64,000 nucleotides of DNA, from assembly GCF_013368755.1 (NCBI RefSeq), contig NC_049565.1, positions 744,001-808,000 of the forward strand, read 5' to 3'. Position 1 is the stretch's first letter; each line of letters starts with the position of its first letter. The position numbers and the translations under genes were made by a program. This stretch comes from Talaromyces rugulosus. Taxonomy: Eukaryota > Ascomycota > Eurotiomycetes > Eurotiales > Trichocomaceae. This document shows, piece after piece, positions 43,605 to 54,000 of the stretch. Under the pieces are notes generated by a model, which did no database searches, had not been told where the DNA came from, and was given only the letters and a program-made list of their open reading frames with translations.

Positions 43605-44170
43605 CTTTAGATTTCGTCTTAGGTTCGAGGGTTCCGATGATGGTTTTAGACGTCGATCAGATGAAATTCAGTCATATATATGTAACTCTTGTTCTCATTA
43701 GTACTTAATCTGTACACATTGCTTCCTTCTATGCCGCAACTTTGAATACCAATAAAAATACAACAATATGGGTGATGATATTAATAATGACGTGAAAATA
43801 GAACATGCTTTAAAGCATGGTGCTTTGCTGACTCAGATATAAATATGACAAGGGTAATAATAATACATACCTTATAAAAGTGATGTAAAAATAAAATGCT
43901 TTACAGCTATCAAGCTTTGGTTTGGTAGTACCTAATGTCACTCAATGTGTGATTCAGAGAATATTACGTCAGATATTGCAATTGTAGTATGTCGTGGTCA
44001 AAGCTAGTTTAGACTCCACCCTTCATGCGAAAATGTCGGTTAATGGTCGGCCGTGGGGTCAGCTGGACTATGGGTCAGCCGTATTGTTTACTCCATATAT
44101 ATTAGACGGCTCTACAATGCAGAATTATATTATCATTCATAAAACAAGATTTACAATCAGAGCTATAAAT
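43605..44170. other. Upstream region of the PrnB-like gene
   Basis: AT-rich. Contains a palindrome ATGCTTTAAAGCAT at 43805-43818 and TGCTGACTCA at 43826-43835, the same pair of motifs as at 55482-55796. The frame upstream of 44171 is open to a GTG at 43994 and may be transcribed leader. Confidence 0.5.
43805..43836. promoter_or_regulatory. TTTAAA palindrome plus TGCTGACTCA site
   Basis: A perfect ATGCTTTAAAGCAT palindrome is followed 7 bp later by TGCTGACTCA, the core of AP-1/Gcn4-class bZIP sites. The same combination recurs upstream of the GTPase gene. Confidence 0.45.
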
Positions 44171-45463
44171 ATGATTTGGTATTGCTCAATACTTGCATGC
44201 GTTCTGATTGGCTTCGTGCTATCTTACCTAAGATGTAGAACGAACCAATCGAAATACCTGCACCTGATTGAACAGATTCCTTATGATCACGATGTCTCAC
44301 GAGCTCTTCAATATCTAATCAAACGTGACGGGGCAGGATCCTGGCCACCACAAAGTGTTTATGGAAGTCGTTGGCCTCCAGCTCTCCGTCCCTACCACGA
44401 ATCATACCTGAAACTGTCGCCGTTATTAGCTACAGAAGAAAAGTATTGCGATTCCGAATCTGGGATCGCGAGAATAAGTTCATATCGTGAACGGGTGAGG
44501 AAGGATTTGAGCGAAACCATCAACTTAGATGCGGTAACTCTGGCGTTACAGACAAAATTGTCACCCAAGGTGTACAATGGCTTTTTTGCCTGTATTGCAG
44601 TATCTAGACATGCATATCGGTTAGTTCACTTCTCTTTTTGTCTATGCGTAATTCATCTAATGATCCCCAGATGGGCAACTGTACCGATTGTCAAAATCGC
44701 GCAACAGGAGCACATGGTGGACTTCCCCCCTGAGCTTGACATCGTATGGGGTTACCTGCAGCAACGATATGGGATTTCGTCTCCTGGTGGGAATATTACT
44801 TCCAACTACTACTGTAATTATGATAGAAACGGGAATCTTGTTTATTTCTTCAATGCCAAAATGCCTAAGGAGATTCAATCGACGGAATATCACTTTGGCC
44901 GCATTTTTTCAGCTATGGAAAGCACGGCAGGTCGCATCCTATCACAATGTCAATGCCGACTAATGATAAGTTTCAAGGGCCTTCCTGTTTACTATCACAT
45001 GGTTATGGCCATTATCGCGTTTGAAAGGGGTGAGAAGGAAACTGTTAAGCATCTTGAATTGATTGTTATACACCTTCAAAAGGTGTTCAAGGTCTTTTAC
45101 GAAACATTGGTCGATTCTAAAGTATCTCGTAAATACTGGATGCGTTATGTACAAGGCATTCAGGGATGGGCCGCTGGAAGAATTGTTGACGGCAACTTCA
45201 TTCAATATGACGGCCTCTCTGGAAATCAACTGTTGTTATTGCATTGTGTGGATGCGTTTGTCGGGCTGGAACCTTATCTAAGTATTGAAAACACTCTTCG
45301 ATATATTCCACGTCTACAAAGAGAGTTAATCGCGACGTTCTACGATCACGGGTTTCGACAGAAGGCAGAAAAAGATAATGTGATAACATCTGAAATGGCG
45401 ATGATTGCAAAACAGATTCGAGTAAGTCATGTCCCGGTTCAGAAGAATGAGATAGCTGGATGA
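44171..45463 (+). CDS. PrnB/IDO-superfamily-like protein, intron-containing
   Basis: The likely start is ATG 44171 (MIWYCSILACVLIGF, a membrane anchor); ATG 44033 is an alternative. The intron 44620-44670 (51 nt, TCTAATGA branch point) joins HAYR to WATVPIVKIAQQ in phase. Family-like blocks are RWPPALRPYHESYLKLSPLL, LDAVTLALQTKLSPKVYNGF, DIVWGYLQQRYGI, NYDRNGNLVYFFNA, HMVMAIIAFERGEKET and GIQGWAAGRI. I associate these with the DUF1864/PrnB group of the indoleamine/tryptophan dioxygenase superfamily, which are haem proteins. A second intron-like segment (GTCGCATCC..TTTCAAG, 47 nt, ending at 44977) is out of phase by one base. Retained it adds 16 residues; removed it breaks the frame. So the gene may be altered. 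Substrate unknown. Confidence 0.5.
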   Translation: MIWYCSILACVLIGFVLSYLRCRTNQSKYLHLIEQIPYDHDVSRALQYLIKRDGAGSWPPQSVYGSRWPPALRPYHESYLKLSPLLATEEKYCDSESGIARISSYRERVRKDLSETINLDAVTLALQTKLSPKVYNGFFACIAVSRHAYRLVHFSFCLCVIHLMIPRWATVPIVKIAQQEHMVDFPPELDIVWGYLQQRYGISSPGGNITSNYYCNYDRNGNLVYFFNAKMPKEIQSTEYHFGRIFSAMESTAGRILSQCQCRLMISFKGLPVYYHMVMAIIAFERGEKETVKHLELIVIHLQKVFKVFYETLVDSKVSRKYWMRYVQGIQGWAAGRIVDGNFIQYDGLSGNQLLLLHCVDAFVGLEPYLSIENTLRYIPRLQRELIATFYDHGFRQKAEKDNVITSEMAMIAKQIRVSHVPVQKNEIAG

Positions 45464-46711
45464 CATGAAAGCTTTTTCGAGCATCACATCGCTCTCGTAT
45501 AGTTCAATACCTTAACGTCCCTGCCCCCGAGCGGTTGATAATGACCGCGGGCAAGTCCATGCTAGCAGCTGATAAAAAGCAGAACATCGGTGTTGCTATA
45601 AAATTTTTGGATGCAATGCTGCTGGCCAGATTCCGACAAACACGATGAATATGTTAATATTAGAGGCTTTTTTAAACTCAGTACGTAGCACTCGGGTACT
45701 TCGAAATTGCCAAGTCAATTAAATAGTAGATGAAAATTTTGTTTAGAAGCAAATGGAAAGTTCTTGACACAAAACTCCAGCATGTTTTGAGATCAAATAG
45801 CTAGCAATGAGAAGTTCTGTGAGATGTGGTGATAGGGGAGATGTTGCAGTCAAGCCTTCTTCAATTTGGTGGATTTGTGACGGCTGGGGCTGAGGCTGAG
45901 ACTATTCCCAAGGGTGAGAGCTGCTTCGGAGCCGGTTGGGAGCCTCAGGTAGGAAGGGAATCAACCCTTACCCCCGGTGCCAGATCCGGGAATAGCCTCA
46001 CCCCCGGGTTATAAGGGGCCAAGCTGGTTACCTAAGCACACAAGGTAAACCCTTCCTGCAGGTCCTGCTAATTAGATTCCTTCTCCATGCTTGTTGTTTT
46101 AGAGAACCGTACCCCTAGATAGAAATCAAACATCCTTGGAAAAGGCCCGACACAGTTCCCAATACAGACCACTTGACCCTATCCACCGAGATGTAATGAT
46201 TTCATACTCTATCAAAATAAATGATGATCGGCCTTATGTAGACTCAATAACATTGTTATTTATGAGATGATTGTTGTGTCGGTGACTTTTGGTTACTTAA
46301 GATTCTTTTATTCCTCAAAGGATTATGAAATGACGATATTTGGTTTGATTTGATAATTTGATTATCGAAAACGACGTAGGGGATTCTATAATGGTTACGC
46401 CATCATTTCTTAAAGCATTTTCCAGTTTTTTTTTTTTGTTTTGTTTTAGAAAATGGGTATACTGTACGTACTTCAACAATAGAACTTACGCGACATTTAC
46501 ATACGGCTTTAGTGCGACGGTGGCTCAGACAGTATGGATTGTCCATGACTAGGACGGACTCTGTGGCCCTCCTATTCCTACTGTACTGTACAATGCTAGA
46601 CAGAATCACCAGTGGAACCCTAAAGACATCAGGAGGGAGTTAAAGATCAATGCCATCTTGCACATATGCCGGTACAATTGCTCCACCTAAACCCTTAAGA
46701 CTACTACTACC
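45464..46711. other. Intergenic, about 1.2 kb
   Basis: A GC-richer island at about 45880-46050 (CCTTACCCCCGGTGCC-like repeats) stands out from AT-rich surroundings but matches nothing I know. No RNA gene recognised. Confidence 0.35.
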
Positions 46712-47005
46712 CTACTCGCGACGGCGCAAAATCTTTCGCAACCTATTGATTTCCAGTTTTGCGCTTCGATATCTTATCCTCAACCGAATTATTTTGATTG
46801 CTGTGTCGAAATATTCCTTGTTCAAATGTGGCTCTGAACGCTGTTTGCGGAATTGAGTTAAAAGTGACTTCAACGACTGACTCGATTCATGCTGACATTC
46901 AAGCGACATATGGGTTTGTATCCGAGGTCTTTTTGGTTGGAGAGACATTTTTCGGAGTAAGCGATATCTCTTGAGTTGCCGCAGCTGGCATTTTCGTTCT
47001 CTCAT
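46712..47005 (-). CDS. Small highly basic hypothetical protein
   Basis: 97 codons from ATG 47005. Very Arg/Lys-rich and helical (MRERKCQLRQLKRYRLLRKM; LEINRLRKILRRRE at the end). No family recognised; could be a chance frame or a remnant of a DNA-binding protein. Confidence 0.3.
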   Translation of the reverse strand: MRERKCQLRQLKRYRLLRKMSLQPKRPRIQTHMSLECQHESSQSLKSLLTQFRKQRSEPHLNKEYFDTAIKIIRLRIRYRSAKLEINRLRKILRRRE

Positions 47006-47409
47006 TTTCTTTTTCGTATCTTATGAACGGTTGCCCAGTATCTTTCAGCTCACAAAAGGCTTGTATTAAAGTTACAGTACGTCCTTGTCGATTGAATCAC
47101 TATATAAAACGAAACGCTGCCGGTTCTGAGCATGGGCTGGGGGAAACGTGAACTAGAATCATGTGAAATCGTAACATACGGCATTGATGACAGTATTTTG
47201 CTGATCATTATAGTTTCAAGCCACAATTTGGGCGTTTGATGATCGGGTGATGACAGAGATTGTCTGGTGCACAGGACGGAGTTTAAAATGATGCCGTAAG
47301 AAAATTCCGAAGGACATTGATAATCAAATTATTTAACTAAACCAAACCAGCCATTTCGTAACCCTTTGGGAAATAAAAAAAATACGGGGTCATCGTTTGT
47401 GTAGCAATC
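47006..47409. other. Divergent intergenic region
   Basis: Promoter region of the ferritin-like gene; no distinct element called. Confidence 0.4.
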
Positions 47410-48507
47410 ATGAGATTACAACCTGCTTTATTTCCGGCATTATTGCCCCTCGGAGCTGTGTGCTTCTATTGGACCAGTGGCACCGAAACCTCACCGGCAG
47501 ACAGACGCTCCAACTTTAGTCCCAGTCAGATATCCAGTATTGAGCAAGAAGCACATGGCATGTTGCCCAATGCGGCATTGCCAAGTTCTATCAGCCAAGA
47601 CAGCCTGATCAGTCTGCAGCTCATTGCTTTTAACGAAATATTTGAGGTCGCCTTTTTCACGGAACTTCTTTTCAACTTGACGAACAATGTCGACGGGTAT
47701 GAGCTGAGCGATGACAACGGGGAATCTATAATCGAGTCGATCCTCACCATACAAAATGTATGATATCTTCGTTACCTGTAATGTGCTCAGGCTAATTTTA
47801 TTTAGCAAGAGGAACTCCACGCATTGCAAGCAAATCAATTGCTTGAATACTTTGGAACCAATCCAATTCAACCTTGCAATTACTCATTTCCTGTTTCAAA
47901 TCTACGAGAAGCCATATGGCATGCCTCTTTATTTACGAGTGTGAATCTTGGAACCATGCAAGACGTCACCCGTATATTCGCTGATTCAGGAGACACCTCC
48001 TTAATTCAAGTTCTCACTTCTATTATTGGTCAGGAAGGAGAGCAAGAGGGCTTTTTTCGTATAATTCAACAGAAGCTCCCGAGCGAAGTTCCATTCCTAA
48101 CAGCGAGTGTTCGAGAGTTCACCTTTACAGCCCTCCGGAGTCATGTTATTCCAGGTTCTTGTTCGCACCTGGACGCCATCCATCTGAAAACATTCGCACC
48201 ATTAAATCTTATTACCACTCCGGTCGCCGAAACGGAAATCATCCAGTTCAGTTATCCGAATCAAACCTACTATGGGGATCTTTTCGCTGTCTATATAAAC
48301 CAGCAGAACCTGCCTATAGTTGAAGCTATCGGAGTTAATGATGTTAAAGACTACGCTGTGAATGCGGAAGCGCTTTTTCCCTATAATGCCAATGAAATGA
48401 ATGGTTTGACAATAATGACATTGACAAACAGCCCTGGGCCATTTATTGATGCCAGAGAAGTCGCTAAATCCACTCTATTCGGGCCTGCTTTTATCATTGT
48501 AAATTAG
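47410..48507 (+). CDS. Ferritin-like Rds1/LsdA-type secreted protein, two exons
   Basis: Exons 47410-47757 and 47806-48507 join in phase to 349 aa over a 48-nt intron (GTATGA donor, GGCTAAT branch point, TAG acceptor). Residues 1-21 look like a signal peptide (MRLQPALFPALLPLGAVCFY). Residues of about 75-225 form the ferritin-like helical bundle of late sexual development/stress proteins. The first helix has FNEIFEVAFFTELLFNL. The junction gives IQNQEELHALQANQLLEYFG with the Glu/His metal-ligand-type positions, and TSIIGQEGEQEGFFRII supplies a further pair. CNYSFPV and VIPGSC are family features. Relatives (Rds1, LsdA) respond to nutrient, iron or sexual-development signals; metal binding is inferred. 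Confidence 0.75.
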
Positions 48508-48752
48508 GCTCTTACAGTATTGAAAGAATCAGCATTTGAGTGACAAAGGGATTTCATAGCTAACGATATTGAACTATAAGTTTTGATGTACGTAACCTCA
48601 GTATTCTAATACTGTATATTCTTTGCAGGATAATGCCTGTCAACACCATAATACAGTAGTAGCGATACACAATACTACAAGTCTAGAAAGAAGCTAGCGG
48701 GACTTCGATGAATATACAGTACCTTTCTCTTTTTAGTATGTACTGTACATTG
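48508..48752. other. Short intergenic region
   Basis: AT-rich with several TACTGTA motifs that continue into the inverted-repeat element. Confidence 0.4.
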
Positions 48753-49394
48753 TACACCTGGTTGCAAAACCAGTGCGCGCTTTTACTCAGTTCGTTTGTT
48801 AAACATGTTTCACCCTAACCCATATTGGGGAAAGCTCCGGAATAATAATATTCCCAAGGTTTTACTGTACCGTAATTTACCCCACTTTTCGATGTGATGG
48901 CTCGGCTGAACTAGACCTACGAACCCCTCGATTTTCGGCCCGTGCCGTGCACTTAGCGAGCACCGCCTCACCAGCTCGAATGTTCTGTGCAAACAGGACA
49001 AACACTGGCCTAGCACGTGGACTTCGACAATCTAGGAGGTAGTAATCTCGCTACTCATAATAATATTTTATGTAAACTCTTAAGTTGATGATGCTAGTTT
49101 TGTAGCCATTTAGGTTTAGCAATAGTTGTCAATCTAGAAAGACGATTAAGGTTGTATGGATCTCCGAGAGGATCTCCCGCTGGTGGAAGCATGCTCAGGT
49201 GGCGTAACGTCTGTATTACGAATACACAAAATTTACGATTCTTAGTCATGAAACATTTCATACCGTCTCATTACCAAGACCTGAGACAGGGCCTCGGAAA
49301 AATTCACAAATATGGCCTAGCGCCACCTTGGCTACAGGGGTTGAGAAACAATTGAAGCGAGTAAAAGCGCGCACTGGTTTTGTAACCAGGTGTA
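48753..49394. repeat. Inverted-repeat element, right arm interrupted by the LINE
   Basis: The 36-bp arms 48753-48788 and 49359-49394 are reverse complements with one mismatch (ACACCTGGTTGCAAAACC against GGTTTTGTAACCAGGTGT). Similarity continues outward: beyond the LINE at 55113 the sequence again resembles the mirror of 48735-48752. The LINE therefore inserted into a pre-existing inverted repeat. No coding frame inside is convincing. Confidence 0.65.
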
Positions 49395-49400
49395 CAGTTC
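49386..49400 (+). repeat. Target-site duplication, left copy
   Basis: CCAGGTGTACAGTTC, identical to 55098-55112. The first two bases could instead belong to the LINE tail in the right copy. Confidence 0.75.
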
Positions 49401-49605
49401 GGCAATCAACTGTACCGAGGAGGTACATGTTGACTCTGAACATGCAAAGTACTGTACCTTTTGAAACAACTGTAACGTCTGAAGGGAAGAGAGTCTCAGT
49501 TGTTACTCTGAAGGTGCAAACTACTGTATCGACGGATCGACGGGAAACTACTGTATATCCGGGTAAATCCATACAGCCACTGTAATAATCATAGACCGGA
49601 ACCGA

Positions 49606-51057
49606 TTGTTGTGGTGGTTGAAGATCCTACGCGGGAACGCCAACATGCCTGCCGCGACCCGTGCCGCTGTGGGTCGATCCGCGACGCGTACCCCTGACCC
49701 CGACAATCCCCCATCATCACCACCAGAAATACAGCGAAGCAGATCAGGCCGGGAGGTGAGGCGGCCAGGGCATCTCAGTGAAGAGCAAGAAAGAAACGCT
49801 GAAAACAAGGCAACACATCTCAAACACAAAAGAAACGTGCCAACGGCAACCCTTAGAGGCCAACCAATCACAGAGCTTAGAGACCCCAACCAAGCACGTG
49901 ACGCCAATCAAACAGAAACACAAAGGCTGCTCTTGGAACTGGTAGATCTACGTGAGGAACTACTCAATAGAGACACTCAACACCAGGAGGAACTTCTCCG
50001 AAGAGACACCCAGCACCAGAGGGAACTGCAAAAACTAGGAGAGGCCTTAGCGACGACCCAACGCGAATTGGAAGAAATCAAAGGCCACATCACCTCAACG
50101 AACCCAAGCGCGTGCTCATACGAAGGACACAGTGAAATCATCCAGGAACTCCAGTCTTTACGCAGCGCGATCACCACTCCAGCCACCGCAAGTGACGAAC
50201 CGTCATGGGCGGCGGTAGTAGCGAACGGGAACAAAACCCAATCGATCCTCTGGAACACCACACCCGGAGGCAGGAAAAGACAAGCCAAGGAAACAAACTG
50301 CATCAGAGTGAACACCCGGAGAGGAGAGACTGAACAGGACAGCGACGACACAAGCACATTCAGGACAAACCTACCGCCCAAAGTGGCGACTACTCAAATC
50401 CAGAAAGCGCTCTGCAACGCACCGGCAACACAGGACACCCAGGTCCTTGGGGTCGGAATCACAAGAACGGGATACTTGATCCGATTCCAAAATGAAGAAC
50501 AGGCCGACACCGCACGATCTAACACCGAATGGCTAGGGGAGCTCGGAAATAACACCAAGTTGGTGAGACCACGATTCGGGGTGGTCGTACACAGAACCCC
50601 CACAGAAGACCTTCTAGCACTGCAAGACGACAACGCACGCATGAACAAAATCATGGAGGAGAATGGTATGGGACCGCAGGGATTTCGGATCAGCCAAATC
50701 GCCTGGCTTAGAAAAGACAAGGAGAACGCAATCGGCAAACATGGATCGCTCGGGATCTGGTTCGACACACGCGAGGCAGCGGAATGGTTAATTAACCACG
50801 GACTTCTGATCGGCCAGACACATATCGGCAGTGTTGTACCCTTCCAGTTGAAAGAGAAGAGGTGTTACCAATGCCAAGGGTTTGGCCACCTGGCCTGGGC
50901 ATGCAAAGAACGGGCACGATGCGGACACTGTGCAGGCGACCACGACCGACGCAACTGTCCACCGGGCATGAGAGCGAGATGTCTCGACTGCCCTGGAGAA
51001 CACCCAACCGGCGACAAGACTTGCCCTAACCCCGCGCGCCCTCCGTCAATGCAATGA
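49606..51057 (+). CDS. LINE ORF1 (gag-like nucleic-acid-binding protein)
   Basis: The frame opens at TTG 49606; the first ATG is at 49645 (MPAATRAAVGRSATRTPDP), giving 470 aa. A Pro/Arg-rich N-terminus leads to a coiled coil (LLLELVDLREELLNRDTQHQ and repeats). An RRM-like middle (QVLGVGITRTGYLIRF) follows, then three Cys/His knuckles: CYQCQGFGHLAWAC, CGHCAGDHDRRNC and CLDCPGEHPTGDKTC. ORF1 proteins coat the element RNA. Its stop codon overlaps the ORF2 start as ATGA, suggesting termination-reinitiation. Confidence 0.85.
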   Translation: MLWWLKILRGNANMPAATRAAVGRSATRTPDPDNPPSSPPEIQRSRSGREVRRPGHLSEEQERNAENKATHLKHKRNVPTATLRGQPITELRDPNQARDANQTETQRLLLELVDLREELLNRDTQHQEELLRRDTQHQRELQKLGEALATTQRELEEIKGHITSTNPSACSYEGHSEIIQELQSLRSAITTPATASDEPSWAAVVANGNKTQSILWNTTPGGRKRQAKETNCIRVNTRRGETEQDSDDTSTFRTNLPPKVATTQIQKALCNAPATQDTQVLGVGITRTGYLIRFQNEEQADTARSNTEWLGELGNNTKLVRPRFGVVVHRTPTEDLLALQDDNARMNKIMEENGMGPQGFRISQIAWLRKDKENAIGKHGSLGIWFDTREAAEWLINHGLLIGQTHIGSVVPFQLKEKRCYQCQGFGHLAWACKERARCGHCAGDHDRRNCPPGMRARCLDCPGEHPTGDKTCPNPARPPSMQ

Positions 51058-54000
51058 CCACACCAAACCTGAGTATACTACAGTTGAACACCATGAAAGC
51101 GAGACCCTGCATGGAAGCACTAATCAACGACCACCGGACGCAAAACCTAGATATACTTCTCATCCAAGAACCGCCCACAACCGCATTCAACACATACGTT
51201 AACCACAGCGCATGGCGCCTATACCAACCAACATACCAAGGAGATTCAAAGAAACGTAGTCTACTCTATGTCAACCGGAGAATCTCCACATCCTCACATC
51301 AACAGATCAAATGCAATCATCCCGACGTTACCGCTGCCAAACTATGGACAACAGAAAGACAAATACTGGTATTCTCAGTATACGTTCAGCCAACCAACCC
51401 TAGCCAACGGCTGGCGGAAATATCGATACAGCCACTGCTGAACGAAGTAGAATCCTGTATCCTGCAGGCAAGAGAAACCTCGAGCAGAGCCACAACAATC
51501 ATTATGGCGGGAGACTTCAACCGCCACCACCCAACATGGAGCCGTAACCGAATCTCCACAGCGACTATTGAACACGCCGAGGAGTTAGTCAGCTTCTTCC
51601 AGGGACTCGGACTCCATTCCTGTCTTCCCAGAGGCACACCCACATATTGGTCATTAAGCCATCCAGGAAGCACTTCGACCATCGACCTGACGGTCACTGA
51701 CCACCCAGAGAGCGTCACTAAATGCCACCTATACCACGACCACTATGGGTCGGATCACCGGGCCACTTACTCAGAATGGTCCCTCCAACCAGTACGGAAC
51801 GCAGAACCAAAGCCGAGGAAAGCATACGACCGATCAGACTGGGATAAGATCGGGAAATCGGTGCACGCTCAGATGACCCCTCTCCCCACGATCCAGTCAA
51901 ACGCGGAACTCGACAGAACGGTTGAAAGGCTTATCTCCTATACAGCCAACGCCATAGACCAATACACGCCAATAACGAAACCGTCGCCTTACGCCAAACG
52001 ATGGTTCTCCCCAGAGCTGAAGATACAACAAGGAGAGGTCAACAGAGCCCGGCGGAAATGGCAGGAGAGCTGCGCCAAAAGAGGACGCCAACATGCAGAG
52101 TCCAATGCCCTTTTCCATGACATGCAAAGGAAACGCCGCGCGTGGACGCGAACCATCGAGAAAGCCAAATCACAACACTGGAAAGAGTTCCTTGACAAAG
52201 CGGGAGAAGGACACCTCTGGAAGGCGGCATCATACATGAAACCGCGGGAATCCTACGGCTGTATCCCACCACTGAAAGACGGAACAGGGGAAGTAATAGA
52301 TAATGAGAGCAAAGCTCAAATGTTTCTGAACGCATTCTTTCCTGAGATGACATCACCCGAAGTCACCGAGGAGCCAGCGCCAAACGAAGAAATCAGATGG
52401 GACCCAATCACAAAAGAGGAAATTTACAGAGCCCTGCATCACATGAAAGCCAAGAAAGCTCCAGGAGAAGACGAAATCCCGACGCTAGGGTGGAAACAAA
52501 TTTGGCCATACCTCAGCGAGGAGATCTTTCAGATTCTCACGGCATCGATCAAACTCGGACATTACCCTCGACAGTGGAAAAGAGCGAGAATAGTGGTTCT
52601 CCGGAAGCCGAACAAGCCGGACTATGCCATCCCGGCAGCGTACCGACCGATCTCGCTTCTGAACACACTCGGCAAGACCCTGGAAGCAGTCATCGCAAAA
52701 CGCCTATCTTACTATGCAGAGACCTATAATCTGCTGCCAAACACCCAATTTGGGGGTAGACCAGGACGAAACACCGAACAGGCACTACTGATACTGTCTA
52801 ACGCAATCGACAAGGCATGGATCCGATCAAAGGTAATAACACTGGTTGCGTTCGACCTCAAAGGAGCCTTCAATGGGGTCAACGGAAGGGTTCTTGACAG
52901 CCAGCTCAGAGCAAAAGGGATTCCGTCCGTCCTCCGATCCTGGATCGCCAGTTTCATGGAAGATAGGACCGCCAGCATTACCTTCGATGACTTCGAATCC
53001 ACCAGAGTTCCCCTGGGGAACGCGGGTCTGGCCCAAGGATCCCCGCTGTCACCAATTCTGTTCATCTTTTTCAATGCGGGTTTGGTGAACCAGCCGGTCA
53101 ACCATAAGGGCGGCTCATCGGCGTTTATCGATGACTATTTCCGATGGGTCGTGGGATCGTCCGCGGAGGAGAATCTTCAAAAACTGCAGGATGACGACAT
53201 TCCACGGATCGAACAATGGGCCGAACAGACAGGATCATGCTTCGCAGCAGAGAAAACAGAACTGATCCATCTGACCCGGAGAAAGTCCGAGCTGGATAAA
53301 GGACAACTGATCATACAGGGCACTACCGTTAAACCGAGCACCACCGCTAAGCTCCTTGGCGTGGTGTTCGACAGTGAACTCCGATGGAAACAACATGTAC
53401 AACAGGTTTTAAAAAGAGCCACGAGGGTCAACACGGCGTTGGGTGGTCTACGATACCTGCGCCCAGGCCAAATGCGACAGTTATATCAAGCCTGCGTCAC
53501 TCCCATTATAGATTACGCATCCACGGTCTGGCACAACCCCCCGAAAGACAGAATGCACCTCAGGGCCCTCAACACGATCCAGAGATCGGCACTAATACGA
53601 ATCCTGTCAGCCTTTAAATCGGTAGCGACCGCCACCATGGAAGTTGAACTGTTCACACTGCCGACCCGCCTCCGCCTCCGACAGAGAGCACAGATGACTA
53701 TTGTCAACCTGCTCACGCTCCCTTGGGACCACCCGATACAAGAGGTACTATCAAGGGCCAGAAGGCGACGTGACAACGCAGGCAATGGCAGCGGCCCACG
53801 GTTTCCCCTTGCAGAATCCATGAAAACCATGGGCCTTGAACAATTTTGCGGATTAGAAACCATCAACCCCAAACCGACAGCCCCATGGAAAGGATCGGCG
53901 TTTGTCGAAATTGACATCAACCCAGATCGAGAAATGGCGAGAAAGAGCGCTTCGGCCCTCCTCGCGAACCCTCACCAAGTAGTCTACTCAGACGCCTCGG

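Noticed and set aside
45880..46050. GC-rich island as a tRNA or structured RNA
   Set aside because: No cloverleaf, A/B box pair or known RNA motif could be drawn.
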